Assembly (NCBI GenBank): GCA_934635385.1
Contig: CAKTZI010000046.1
Span: 1-27,036 of the forward strand
DNA: 27,036 nt
Direction of reading: 5' to 3'
DNA from: an uncultured Kiritimatiellota bacterium
GTDB lineage: Bacteria > Verrucomicrobiota > Kiritimatiellia > RFP12 > UBA1067
The notes under the pieces are model-generated. The model had not been told where the DNA came from. It saw nothing but the letters and a program-made list of their open reading frames with translations, and did no database searches. Position 1 is the first letter of the stretch. Every line of letters begins with the position of its first letter. The translations under genes were made by a program, and so were the position numbers. Positions 7,486 through 14,330 of the stretch are shown here, piece by piece.

Positions 7486-7515
7486 ATTGTACCATAAAAT
7501 CGCCCACCGCGTCAA
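7486..7515 (-). promoter_or_regulatory. promoter of the DUF234-type ATPase gene
   Basis: On the minus strand TTGACG (7510-7515) is followed after 18 nt by TACAAT (7486-7491), with an extended-10 TG in TTATGGTACAAT. This is the best of the three promoters sharing that core. Transcription would start near 7479, about 48 nt before the ATG, inside palindromic repeat copy 1. Confidence 0.7.
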
Positions 7516-7533
7516 CAACCCCGACAGCCCCCT

Positions 7534-7572
7534 GCGAAACCGCCGTTCCGTAAACCACGGTTTGCGAAACGG
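7534..7572. repeat. palindromic repeat, copy 2, upstream of the DUF234-type ATPase promoter
   Basis: This is the second copy of the AAACCG ... CGGTTT palindromic repeat. It lies about 20 nt upstream of the -35 hexamer and 87 nt (centre to centre) from copy 1, so the two copies bracket the promoter. It ends with an extra GCGAAACGG. Confidence 0.6.
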
Positions 7573-7592
7573 CCTTGCTGGGCACATTCAAA

Positions 7593-7629
7593 TGGGGACA
7601 GACCCCACCGAATAGGGGGCCTGTCCCCA
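7593..7629. repeat. GGGGACAGACCCC hairpin, copy C
   Basis: TGGGGACAGACCCC (7593-7606) pairs with GGGGCCTGTCCCCA (7616-7629) with one mismatch and a 9-nt loop. It lies 34 nt beyond the stop of the DUF4143-type ATPase and could end its transcript, although only a short ATTT follows. The upstream AT-rich part of the composite element is missing here. Confidence 0.65.
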
Positions 7630-7662
7630 CGAACCCCCTTGGAACAGGAGTCACATTCACGT

Positions 7663-8868
7663 TCAGACCTTGTCCTGAAGTAGGAAATCTGGAATGTAGA
7701 AATGACGAATGCCCCCTGTCGAGAAATCGAAGCGATCCATCGAAAGGACCATTTTCGCGAACTGATCCGGCACGGCGGCCAGCGCACCGAACTCGCGTGC
7801 CCGCGTCTCTTCGGTCGGCATCAGGTAGGCCACCTGAAGATAGAGCCGTTCCCTGCCGCGCTGACAGACGAAATCGACCTCCTTTTCCTTGACCCGCCCA
7901 ACGGTAACCGCATAGCCCCGCCGCCGCATTTCCTGATAGACGACAACCTCCAGCAGCTGATCGACGTCCCGAGCAACGTCTGCCGACACGTTCGCATTGC
8001 GGATTCCGCAATCCGTCACGTAGTACTTCTCGTCAACAGACAGGATTCTCTTTCCGACGAGGTCTTCGCGCTCTACGCGGGAAACGAGAAACGCCTCCTC
8101 GCAGGCACGCAGATAGTTCAGCACCGTCGAGGGCGCCGTCACGCGATGCTCGTGCTTCAGGAAATCGACGATGCGCTTGGACGAAAACACGTGCCCCGTC
8201 TCGGTCATGACGTAGCGAACGACACGCGACAGCAAGTCCACGTCCCGAATCTCCTTGCGCCGCACGACATCCTTCAGCAAGATCGAAGCGTACAGATCCT
8301 CCAGGTACCGCTTGGACGGAGACTCCCGATAGCCGATTTCGGACAGGAAAGGCATGCCCCCGAACTCCAGATAACGTCCGAACGCCTTCTCCCGGTCATC
8401 CCCGCCGTCCGCTTCCAGGAATTCGGCAAACGAGAACGGCGTCAGTCCGAACTCAACATACCGTCCCGTGAGATAGGTCGCCAATTCGCCCGAAAGCAGC
8501 TTCGCGTTCGAGCCTGTGATGTAAAGGTCTGCATTTTGCCGCTGGCGGATGGAATTGACCGTCTTCTCCCATTCCTCGACATCGTGTATCTCGTCAAGGA
8601 ACAGATAGACCTTGCGGTCTGGATTTGCGGCCAACACCCGTTCCAATTCGGCAAAAAGAACGCCCTTTTCCAGGTATTGGGCATTAGCCTCGTCATCCAA
8701 GTTGACCGAGAAAAAGGGTGCGCCGACATCCAGCTGACGGGTAATCAAGTTCTTCAGCTGCTCCAGCAACGTCGACTTCCCACAGCGGCGAATGCCCGTA
8801 ATGACCTTAATCACGTCTTTTCCAATAAAAGGACGGATTTCTTCAATAATGCCCTGTCTCTGAACCAT
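7663..8868 (-). CDS. AAA_14/DUF4143-type ATPase
   Basis: The 401-residue protein has Walker A GIRRCGKST (25-33) and Walker B YLFLDEIHDV (Asp92-Glu93). Its sensor region is TGSNAKLL and the family segment is ATYLTGRYVEFGLTPFSFAEF, followed by a C-terminal DUF4143 region. That region ends with EVDFVCQRGRERLYLQVAYL, a PD-(D/E)XK-like core in which the usual E-x-K is Q-V-A, so nuclease activity is doubtful. This family is abundant in anaerobic bacteria and archaea and has no firm function. AAGGAG lies 7 nt before the ATG. A consensus-like promoter with paired palindromes is 20-50 nt upstream. It is unrelated in detail to the neighbouring DUF234-type protein. Confidence 0.87.
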   Translation of the reverse strand: MVQRQGIIEEIRPFIGKDVIKVITGIRRCGKSTLLEQLKNLITRQLDVGAPFFSVNLDDEANAQYLEKGVLFAELERVLAANPDRKVYLFLDEIHDVEEWEKTVNSIRQRQNADLYITGSNAKLLSGELATYLTGRYVEFGLTPFSFAEFLEADGGDDREKAFGRYLEFGGMPFLSEIGYRESPSKRYLEDLYASILLKDVVRRKEIRDVDLLSRVVRYVMTETGHVFSSKRIVDFLKHEHRVTAPSTVLNYLRACEEAFLVSRVEREDLVGKRILSVDEKYYVTDCGIRNANVSADVARDVDQLLEVVVYQEMRRRGYAVTVGRVKEKEVDFVCQRGRERLYLQVAYLMPTEETRAREFGALAAVPDQFAKMVLSMDRFDFSTGGIRHFYIPDFLLQDKV

Positions 8869-8891
8869 GGCTTCTCCTTTTGACGGAAAGG

Positions 8892-8921
8892 AGTATATCA
8901 GAAGTTATAACTCTCTGTCAA
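8892..8921 (-). promoter_or_regulatory. promoter of the DUF4143-type ATPase gene
   Basis: The minus strand carries TTGACA (8916-8921), an 18-nt spacer and TATACT (8892-8897). Transcription would start near 8885, leaving a short leader of about 17 nt with the AAGGAG ribosome site. The spacer contains a perfect palindrome, AGTTATAACT. Confidence 0.75.
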
Positions 8922-8954
8922 CAGCGAATCAACACATCTAAGAGTTATAACTTC
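8901..8954. promoter_or_regulatory. paired AGTTATAACT palindromes, candidate operator of the DUF4143-type ATPase gene
   Basis: GAAGTTATAACTCT (8901-8914) and AGAGTTATAACTTC (8941-8954) are exact reverse complements of each other, and each contains the perfect palindrome AGTTATAACT. Their centres are 40 bp apart, close to four helical turns. The first sits between -35 and -10, and the second lies upstream of -35. This geometry fits repression by a dimer bound at both sites. The binding protein is unknown; the ATPase itself is one candidate. Confidence 0.7.
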
Positions 8955-9003
8955 AAAACGTCATCCGCTTACCTTCATTCCATGTACATGTCATCTGACG
9001 AAC

Positions 9004-9130
9004 AAGAATTTTCCGCATCAAATTCTCATCTTGAGATATCTGAATGAATCAACAGATTTTTTAGCGTTTTTGATGTCCACGAATGGGGACAGACCCCGCC
9101 TAATAGGGGGTCTGTCCCCACGAACCCTAC
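9004..9130. repeat. composite intergenic repeat element, copy B
   Basis: This copy has the same order as copy A at 4332-4456: a small hairpin (AGAATTT / AAATTCT) and the TTGAGATATCTGA segment, then a T-rich tract. A perfect 14-bp hairpin follows, with arms TGGGGACAGACCCC (9084-9097) and GGGGTCTGTCCCCA (9107-9120) around a 9-nt loop. The small hairpin differs from copy A at paired positions yet still pairs. It lies between the DUF4143-type ATPase promoter and the truncated ATPase remnant. Confidence 0.7.
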
Positions 9131-9148
9131 CACTCGAACCCCACCACT
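9121..9148 (+). repeat. 14-bp tandem repeat CGAACCCYACCACT
   Basis: Two adjacent 14-mers (9122-9135 region and the next 14 nt) read CGAACCCTACCACT and CGAACCCCACCACT, 13 of 14 identical. The second runs into the 28-bp direct repeat at 9137-9164, so the tandem joins composite element B to the truncated ATPase. Confidence 0.5.
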
Positions 9149-9164
9149 GGGGTCAGACCCTTTC
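9137..9164 (+). repeat. 28-bp direct repeat, left copy (AACCCYACCAYTGGGGTCAG...)
   Basis: This copy matches 10317-10344 in 25 of 28 positions, in the same orientation. It directly abuts the point where ATPase homology starts in the plus-strand remnant. The pair encloses about 1.15 kb holding that remnant, a damaged palindrome and a small signal-peptide-like frame. Confidence 0.7.
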
Positions 9165-9977
9165 ACTGACACAAAGCTGACCGGAAGACACCTCGACCTT
9201 CGCCTGATGCCGTTTGACTATTCGGAATTCATCTCCTACACGAAACAGGAAAACAGCCTGAGGTCTTTCGATGACTATCTTGTCACCGGAGGCTTCCCTG
9301 CCTATGTCAAGACTCGGAATCGGCAGATTCTGACAGACCTCTTCAACGACATTCTCTACCGAGACATCGTCGTTCGCTACGGCATCGTCAACACAATGCC
9401 CATTCGCCAGCTTGCGGGCTATCTCCTTACGCACGTCGGCACACGACTCTCTCCAAGCAGGCTCACGAGCGCCATTCACGTCCAAGCCCCCAAAACCGTG
9501 CTCGAATACTGCGACCATTTGACAGAATGCTGCCTAATCGACCGCATAGAGAAATACGCGGAATCACCCAAGGCCCGAATGCTCGCGCAAAAGAAAGTGT
9601 ATGCCTGCGACACGGGGCTCATCGGAGTCCTTGAACGGAAAACCGAAGGCAATCTCGGCCATAAACTCGAAAACATAGTCTTCAACCACCTCAAGAAAAA
9701 AGGTGGCGACATTACCTATTTTCTTGATCGAGAAGAACGCGAATGCGACTTCATCCGCTTCTCTGAAACGGGTGAATGCGAAGCTGTACAGGTGTGCTGG
9801 GAACTGACCGACGACAACCGAAAGCGCGAAATCAATGGACTCGTCTCCGCGCTCAAGCACTTCAACCTGAAGCGCGGCACACTCATCTCACACGCGCAAT
9901 CGGACATTGCGCTTTACGATGGCTGTGAAATCGCAATCATCCCTGCCTACGAGTATGTCAAGTCAACCGCCACCTGA
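9165..9977 (+). pseudogene. 5'-truncated AAA_14/DUF4143 ATPase remnant
   Basis: The frame is open through the repeat at 9137-9164. From 9165 it reads TDTKLTGRHLDLRLMPFDYS, matching the middle of AAA_14 proteins (compare ATYLTGRYVEFGLTPFSFAE in the intact gene at 7663). It then continues through the DUF4143 region to EERECDFIRF ... EAVQVCWEL near the C-terminus. Everything before this point, including Walker A and B, about 140 residues, is missing. The first ATG (9207) lies inside the conserved segment and has no convincing ribosome site. The product could not bind ATP and is probably not made. This is the only real coding segment on the plus strand. Its base composition is low in GC relative to the sugar genes. 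Confidence 0.82.
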
Positions 9978-10255
9978 AAACAGTCCCCTTTAAACGGGGT
10001 CTGTCCCAGGGGCTGGCGTGGGCTGTCCCAGGAATCTCCCGCCAGCCCTATCGTTTCCCCTATCGCAACTTGCGGATGACCGAGAACATGACGGACGGAT
10101 AGTCCGTCGACCCGGATCTCCATCGGGACGGGCAACGGGATGAAGTCCATCGCCTGCGCAAATCCAGCGGCGATGGCAAGGACAAGACATACGCACCCTT
10201 TCGAGAGCGAATTTCCCGAAGACGGCTTTCCGGCTCGCTGATCTTCGATTTTCAT
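9947..10255 (-). CDS. small frame with a signal-peptide-like N-terminus, probable gene fragment
   Basis: The frame would encode about 102 residues starting MKIEDQRAGK. It has a hydrophobic stretch CVCLVLAIAAGFAQA and then MDFIPLPVPMEIRVDGLSVR. This resembles a signal peptide followed by the start of a secreted protein. The last 25 or so residues are encoded by the GGGGTCTGTCCC palindromes and overlap the end of the ATPase remnant, so the natural C-terminus is missing. I do not recognise a family. It is either the 5' stub of a secreted enzyme gene cut by repeat insertion or a chance frame. An AGGGA lies about 9 nt before the ATG. Confidence 0.35.
   Translation of the reverse strand: MKIEDQRAGKPSSGNSLSKGCVCLVLAIAAGFAQAMDFIPLPVPMEIRVDGLSVRHVLGHPQVAIGETIGLAGDSWDSPRQPLGQTPFKGDCFQVAVDLTYS
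9980..10004. repeat. damaged GGGGTCTGTCCC-type hairpin, copy D
   Basis: ACAGTCCCC (9980-9988) and GGGGTCTGT (9996-10004) pair with one mismatch around TTTAAAC. It starts 3 nt after the stop of the ATPase remnant. A further GGGCTGTCCCAGG lies at about 10020-10032, so more than one degenerate copy may be stacked here. Confidence 0.5.
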
Positions 10256-10316
10256 GAACACGATTCCCTGATTGCCTGTTATTTTGGTATCAATAGCCTA
10301 TCGCCAGTCGAAGCGC

Positions 10317-10344
10317 AACCCTACCATTGGGGTCAGACACTTTC
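10317..10344 (+). repeat. 28-bp direct repeat, right copy
   Basis: This copy matches 9137-9164 in 25 of 28 positions and has the same orientation. It lies 33 nt beyond the stop of the GH92 gene, whose C-terminal part is absent. No target-site duplication is obvious around the pair. Confidence 0.7.
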
Positions 10345-10376
10345 GTGCGCAGACCTCTTGATTTTCACTGCTTTTT

Positions 10377-12359
10377 TCATTTTTTCTTTTTCTCCTCCAG
10401 AGCCATCAACGGACGGATGCCGACTTGTCCACTTCGGACGCGCACATTCATCCGCCGCAGCAACCAGGCGCTCATCTGGCCGCAGTCGTCGTTGCCGCAG
10501 AGGCCGTCGGGGGTCGGACGGTAGAAGTCCCGCAGGATGCGGCGGACGACCGCCTCGCCCTTGTCAGGACGCCCCACCAGGCGGTAGAGTTCCGGCACGT
10601 GGTGGCACGGTTCGTTGCCGTGCGAATAGTCGCCGACCAGGCCCGTGATGTCCTGGCCGTAATGGCGCGGCGACTGCGGGTAGAGCGTTCCGGCGAAGAA
10701 GGCGTCCAGCCGCCGTTCGAAGGCCTCCCGTCCCCCCATCGCGCCAACCAGCCATTCGGGGCGGTGCAGGACGTGCCAAGCGCACTGCAGGGCGCTGGCC
10801 TCCGTGTAGTCCGGCTGCGCGGCCGCGTCCGCAGGGGCGAAGGGCGTGCGCCAGTTCCCCTTCGTGTCGCGCCCCCGGAAGCACAGCGTCGCGCGGTCGA
10901 AGAGGTTCGTGAAGTTCCAGCTCCGCCGCTCGAAGAACGCCGCATCCGCGTCCTTGCCGAGCGCACGGGCGAAGCGGGCCGCCTGGTCGTCGTCATACGA
11001 ACACTCCAGCGTGCGGGACACGCTCTCGCGCTCCACCACGTCGAACGGGAAATACCCGTACCGGTCGTAGACCGTCCACTCCGTCCGGCGCGGATAGACC
11101 TTCCCCGCGCCGGGACGCGCCTCGTCCGTGAGCGTCGCCCGCACGGCGGCATAGGCCTTCTCCGCGTCGAAACCCCGGAAACCGTGCAGGTAGGCGCTCA
11201 CGATGACCGGAACCGCGTGGGAGCCGATCATGCAGTTCGTCTCGCGTCCCCACAGCTCCCAGCGCGGCAGATAGCCCCACCGGTCGTAGTGGTCGAGAAG
11301 CGACCCGACGAACGCATCCACGAGTTCCGGCACCAGCTGCTCATAGAGCGGATGGGCGTCCCGGAACGTGTCCCACAGCGAGAACGTCGAATAGCGCGGC
11401 GGCTCGTCCACGTCCGAAATCACGTTGGGCTGGATCAGCAGATGGTAGACGCCCGTGAGCGCGGTCTTCCGTTCGTCTGGATCCAGCTCCGAGACGTCCA
11501 GGCGCGCCAGGTACGTCTCCCACTCCGCGCGCGTCTCGGCCACGCGCCGGTCGAAAGGCACATCGCACTCCGACGCGAAGTTCTTCCGGGCGCCCTCGAC
11601 CGAACGGGAGGAGAGCGCAATCTTGACCTCGACGCACGTGCCGGGCGGGAAGTCGGCGACGAAGCGCGGCCCCTTGTCGCCCGCCGAACGCGGCAGTTCG
11701 CGCAGCGCGGTCGGCGCGGGAGCCAGATCCACGACATACCCGATGTCGCGCGGCGCGAAGACCTCCGAATGGTTGAAGCCCTCCAGCCGATTCTCCGACA
11801 CGCGCGCGACGCGGCAGGTGGTCGTCAGGAGCGGCAGATACCCCTTTTGCCGGTAGAGTCCGTAGGGAAAGTCGAAGAAGAGCCCGCACGGCTTCCCCGC
11901 CGGAAAGGAAATGCGGTAATGGGCCAGACGCCGCCCGGCGGCGATCTCGACGCGCGTCCCGTCCGCAAGCCGCACGTCGTAGAGACCCAGCCTCGCCTTT
12001 TCGTCGCGCTTGTCGAAGGGCGCCGCGACATCCGTCGGCACGGGCGGCAGGTCTCCCGTGAACGGCAGGAAGCCGACGTCGCCAAGCCCGGCCTGCCCGG
12101 TCCCGTTGAGATGCGTCTGCGAGAACCGCCGAATGATCCGGTCATCCCAGGCATAGCCCGAGCAGTAGCGCCAGCGCACGTTGCCCGTGTCAGGCGAGGG
12201 CTGGACCAGACCGAAGGGACGGCACGGCCCCGGGAACGTATGCCCCGTCCCGGCCGTCCCGATCATCGGATCGACTTCATCGGCCAGATCGCCCCGCGCG
12301 ACCGATGCGGCGGCGACCACCGCCAGAAGCCCTCCTCCAAGCAAAGATTTCAGAACCAT
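10377..12359 (-). CDS. GH92 alpha-mannosidase-like enzyme, shortened C-terminus
   Basis: The 660-residue protein has a signal peptide (MVLKSLLGGGLLAVVAAASV) and the GH92 N-terminal signature DPMIGTAGTGHTFPGPCRPF. Further GH92 motifs are SHGNEPCHHVPELY and the catalytic-base motif GNDDCGQMSAW at about residues 620-630. GH92 enzymes are calcium-dependent exo-alpha-mannosidases. Only about 30 residues follow the last motif, reading LLRRMNVRVRSGQVGIRP and ending in EEKKKK, where other family members have roughly 100 or more. The other two frames at that point give no family-like continuation, so a simple frameshift does not explain it. The ATG overlaps the end of the GH127 gene by 10 nt, with no clear ribosome site, so translation is probably coupled. 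Activity is uncertain. Confidence 0.85.
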   Translation of the reverse strand: MVLKSLLGGGLLAVVAAASVARGDLADEVDPMIGTAGTGHTFPGPCRPFGLVQPSPDTGNVRWRYCSGYAWDDRIIRRFSQTHLNGTGQAGLGDVGFLPFTGDLPPVPTDVAAPFDKRDEKARLGLYDVRLADGTRVEIAAGRRLAHYRISFPAGKPCGLFFDFPYGLYRQKGYLPLLTTTCRVARVSENRLEGFNHSEVFAPRDIGYVVDLAPAPTALRELPRSAGDKGPRFVADFPPGTCVEVKIALSSRSVEGARKNFASECDVPFDRRVAETRAEWETYLARLDVSELDPDERKTALTGVYHLLIQPNVISDVDEPPRYSTFSLWDTFRDAHPLYEQLVPELVDAFVGSLLDHYDRWGYLPRWELWGRETNCMIGSHAVPVIVSAYLHGFRGFDAEKAYAAVRATLTDEARPGAGKVYPRRTEWTVYDRYGYFPFDVVERESVSRTLECSYDDDQAARFARALGKDADAAFFERRSWNFTNLFDRATLCFRGRDTKGNWRTPFAPADAAAQPDYTEASALQCAWHVLHRPEWLVGAMGGREAFERRLDAFFAGTLYPQSPRHYGQDITGLVGDYSHGNEPCHHVPELYRLVGRPDKGEAVVRRILRDFYRPTPDGLCGNDDCGQMSAWLLRRMNVRVRSGQVGIRPLMALEEKKKK

Positions 12360-14317
12360 AGCGAGAACCAGTTTTTGGGATCATCGATACGCGACACCGA
12401 CCAGAAATCGGCCACGGGAATCGTCCGCTCCGGCCCGCCGTCCGCGCGCTTCAGCGTCAGCGCCCAGGCCCCCCAGACACTGGCATTCTCCACCCGTCGG
12501 GGCGAGGCGGACAGCGACAGGCTCCAGCCCGGCTGCTTGTTGATCGTGGTGAAATCCAGCGTCTCCGCGCGCGAGGTGCCCGCGAGACGCCCCTTGGCCA
12601 GCACGAGCGGGCCGCGCATGACCTGCGCAGCTGCCGTGCGGCGGACCAGGTTCGTCATTTCCGGCGTGTTGTAGCACATGAACCGCTTCGTATACCCTTC
12701 CGGCTTGCGCGTGTCAAGATCCGTCACGGTGTCGATGTCCTCGACGTCCGGCGCCTCGGACCAGATGACGCGCGGCGGCATCGCCAACGCCATCTCGAAC
12801 GTCCGCTCGCCCTTCGGCACGGCGATCTCCACGCGGCCCGCGACGGGTGCGATCATTTTCCCGTCAACCGACAGTCCCGTTGCCCAATACGGCACGCGGA
12901 GGCGCAGACGACCTTCCCGCGCCGCGACCAGACGGAGGCGGAAGCTCTCGGAGACGGGATAGTCGCCGCGCAGTTCGATGCGGGCGTCCGGCAGTTCGAT
13001 GTCCGCATCGGAATAGAGGTTGACGTCCCAGCAGCCGTCCCGCGAGACATCCGCCACCGTCTCCGCCCAGTCGTAGAACGTGCGGAGCATGTTGTCCGGG
13101 CAGCACTGGTGGAGCGTCATGCCCGTCTGGGGCGGTGCGCTCACCTGACGCGCGCCATGCGAACGGACGATGTGCGCCCCCCAGGCCCCGTCGAACGAGA
13201 CGCCCGCCAGAAAGGCGTTGTAGAACGCCTCCTCGATGCTGTCGAGATACTTCGTCTCGCCCGTCAGCATCCAAAGCTCGCGGTTGAGGCGAATCCAGTG
13301 CGTGACGTCGCACAGCTCGGTCATGCCGTTCACATGGTGCTTCGCGTAGAGGAAATGGTCGAAGTAGCCCGCCGCGCGCATGGGGTTGAGCTCTTCCCGG
13401 TCGAGGTGTCCCCAGAACGCCTCCACCGCCCGCAGCGCACGGGCGTTCCCCGTCGCGCGATGGTAGTCCGCCACGCCCTCGAAGTAGCTCATCAGCTCAT
13501 AGGCTTTCGCGAGGTGCATGGGCTTGCGGAACCAGGAGACGACGGGACGATCCGAGAGGGCGTCGTAGATGAGGTTGACGTCCGGCTTCGGCCCTTCGCG
13601 CACATCCGTCACGCGGACGATGAAGTCGGCCAGTTCGCGGTACTCCGCCTTCGGGACGAGCCGGTTCAGCTCCAGGAGCGGACGGAGAATCGACATCGAC
13701 GAAATCCCAGCCCACGACCCCGTTTGGTCGATCGTGACGTCCAGCCGCTTCAGCTGCGCAACCAGATGATCCACCATCTTCTCGGCGGCCTTGAGGCACG
13801 CCGCGTCGCCGGTCGTGCGATGAAGCTCGACCAAGGCCCAGAGCGTGTACTTCTGCCCCCAGATGTTGAAGCACCAATGCCGCTCGTAGTTGGACGAGGT
13901 TGGGTTCGAGCGCAGGAAGTCCCTTTTCCCGTAGGTAGACAGGTAGCCGTCCGGCTTCTGGTACGCCGCGATGAACCGATGCGCCTTGTCCAGGCACCAG
14001 GCCGCCAGCCGCGCATCCTGCGTGTAGCGGATCGCCCCGGCATAGCAGAGCATCGTCTTGCCCCAGTACTCGCCCTGCCAGCCGACATGGCCGTCCGCAT
14101 CGTCCCAGTGCGTCGCGAAGGCCCGTTCGGCCTCGTCGTAGACCGCGCCCTGCGCATGCGCGGAGAAGACCCGCGCATTCAACGAGGATTCCAAAAGCTC
14201 GCCGGGGCGTCCCCGAAGATGGACCCGCCCCAGCCCAACGGGCGTCAGGGCATCGCCTCCCAGCGCGCAGGCCCCCGCGACCGCCAGGGCCACCATCATT
14301 CCATATTTCATGTTCAT
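12350..14317 (-). CDS. GH127/DUF1680-type beta-L-arabinofuranosidase
   Basis: The 655-residue protein has a signal peptide (MNMKYGMMVALAVAGACAL) followed by an (alpha/alpha)6 barrel. The family zinc/cysteine site is visible: Glu334 and Cys336 in TELCDV, and Cys405-Cys406 in HQCCPDNM. These correspond to Glu338, Cys340, Cys417 and Cys418 of Bifidobacterium HypBA1, where the cysteine is the nucleophile. A C-terminal beta-sandwich contains LRLRVPYWATGLSV. The related GH146 family has the same fold, so substrate (beta-L-arabinofuranose in hydroxyproline-linked or pectic side chains) is inferred. AAGGAG lies 9 nt before the ATG at 14317. The preceding gene stops 13 nt upstream, and the following GH92 gene overlaps by 10 nt. 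Confidence 0.87.
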   Translation of the reverse strand: MNMKYGMMVALAVAGACALGGDALTPVGLGRVHLRGRPGELLESSLNARVFSAHAQGAVYDEAERAFATHWDDADGHVGWQGEYWGKTMLCYAGAIRYTQDARLAAWCLDKAHRFIAAYQKPDGYLSTYGKRDFLRSNPTSSNYERHWCFNIWGQKYTLWALVELHRTTGDAACLKAAEKMVDHLVAQLKRLDVTIDQTGSWAGISSMSILRPLLELNRLVPKAEYRELADFIVRVTDVREGPKPDVNLIYDALSDRPVVSWFRKPMHLAKAYELMSYFEGVADYHRATGNARALRAVEAFWGHLDREELNPMRAAGYFDHFLYAKHHVNGMTELCDVTHWIRLNRELWMLTGETKYLDSIEEAFYNAFLAGVSFDGAWGAHIVRSHGARQVSAPPQTGMTLHQCCPDNMLRTFYDWAETVADVSRDGCWDVNLYSDADIELPDARIELRGDYPVSESFRLRLVAAREGRLRLRVPYWATGLSVDGKMIAPVAGRVEIAVPKGERTFEMALAMPPRVIWSEAPDVEDIDTVTDLDTRKPEGYTKRFMCYNTPEMTNLVRRTAAAQVMRGPLVLAKGRLAGTSRAETLDFTTINKQPGWSLSLSASPRRVENASVWGAWALTLKRADGGPERTIPVADFWSVSRIDDPKNWFSLWF

Positions 14318-14330
14318 GTTATGTGTCTCC

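Larger units (their letters stand above)
9978..10376. other. intergenic region between the ATPase remnant and the shortened GH92 gene
   Basis: This region contains hairpin D, the small signal-peptide-like frame, the right copy of the 28-bp direct repeat (10317-10344) and an AT-rich tail leading to the GH92 stop. I see no terminator with a clear T-tract for the long operon that ends here. Confidence 0.55.

Noticed and set aside
7430..7615. Small plus-strand frame with the repeated peptide NRRFVNHGLR / NRRSVNHGLR
   Set aside because: The peptide repeat only reflects the two 27-bp palindromic DNA repeats flanking the ATPase promoter. The frame also runs into the GGGGACAGACCCC hairpin and has no ribosome site.
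9153..9518. Minus-strand frame of 121 codons opposite the ATPase remnant
   Set aside because: The plus-strand frame matches the AAA_14/DUF4143 family segment by segment. The minus-strand frame has no recognisable motif and is its shadow.
4413..10344. Possible CRISPR-like array formed by the repeated GGGGACAGACCCC hairpins
   Set aside because: There are only a few copies, kilobases apart, of unequal length and with genes between them. There is no regular spacer pattern and no cas gene.
10377..10480. A simple frameshift explaining the short GH92 C-terminus
   Set aside because: I read the other two frames past the GQMSAW motif. One stops at once, and the other gives a charged peptide without GH92 features.
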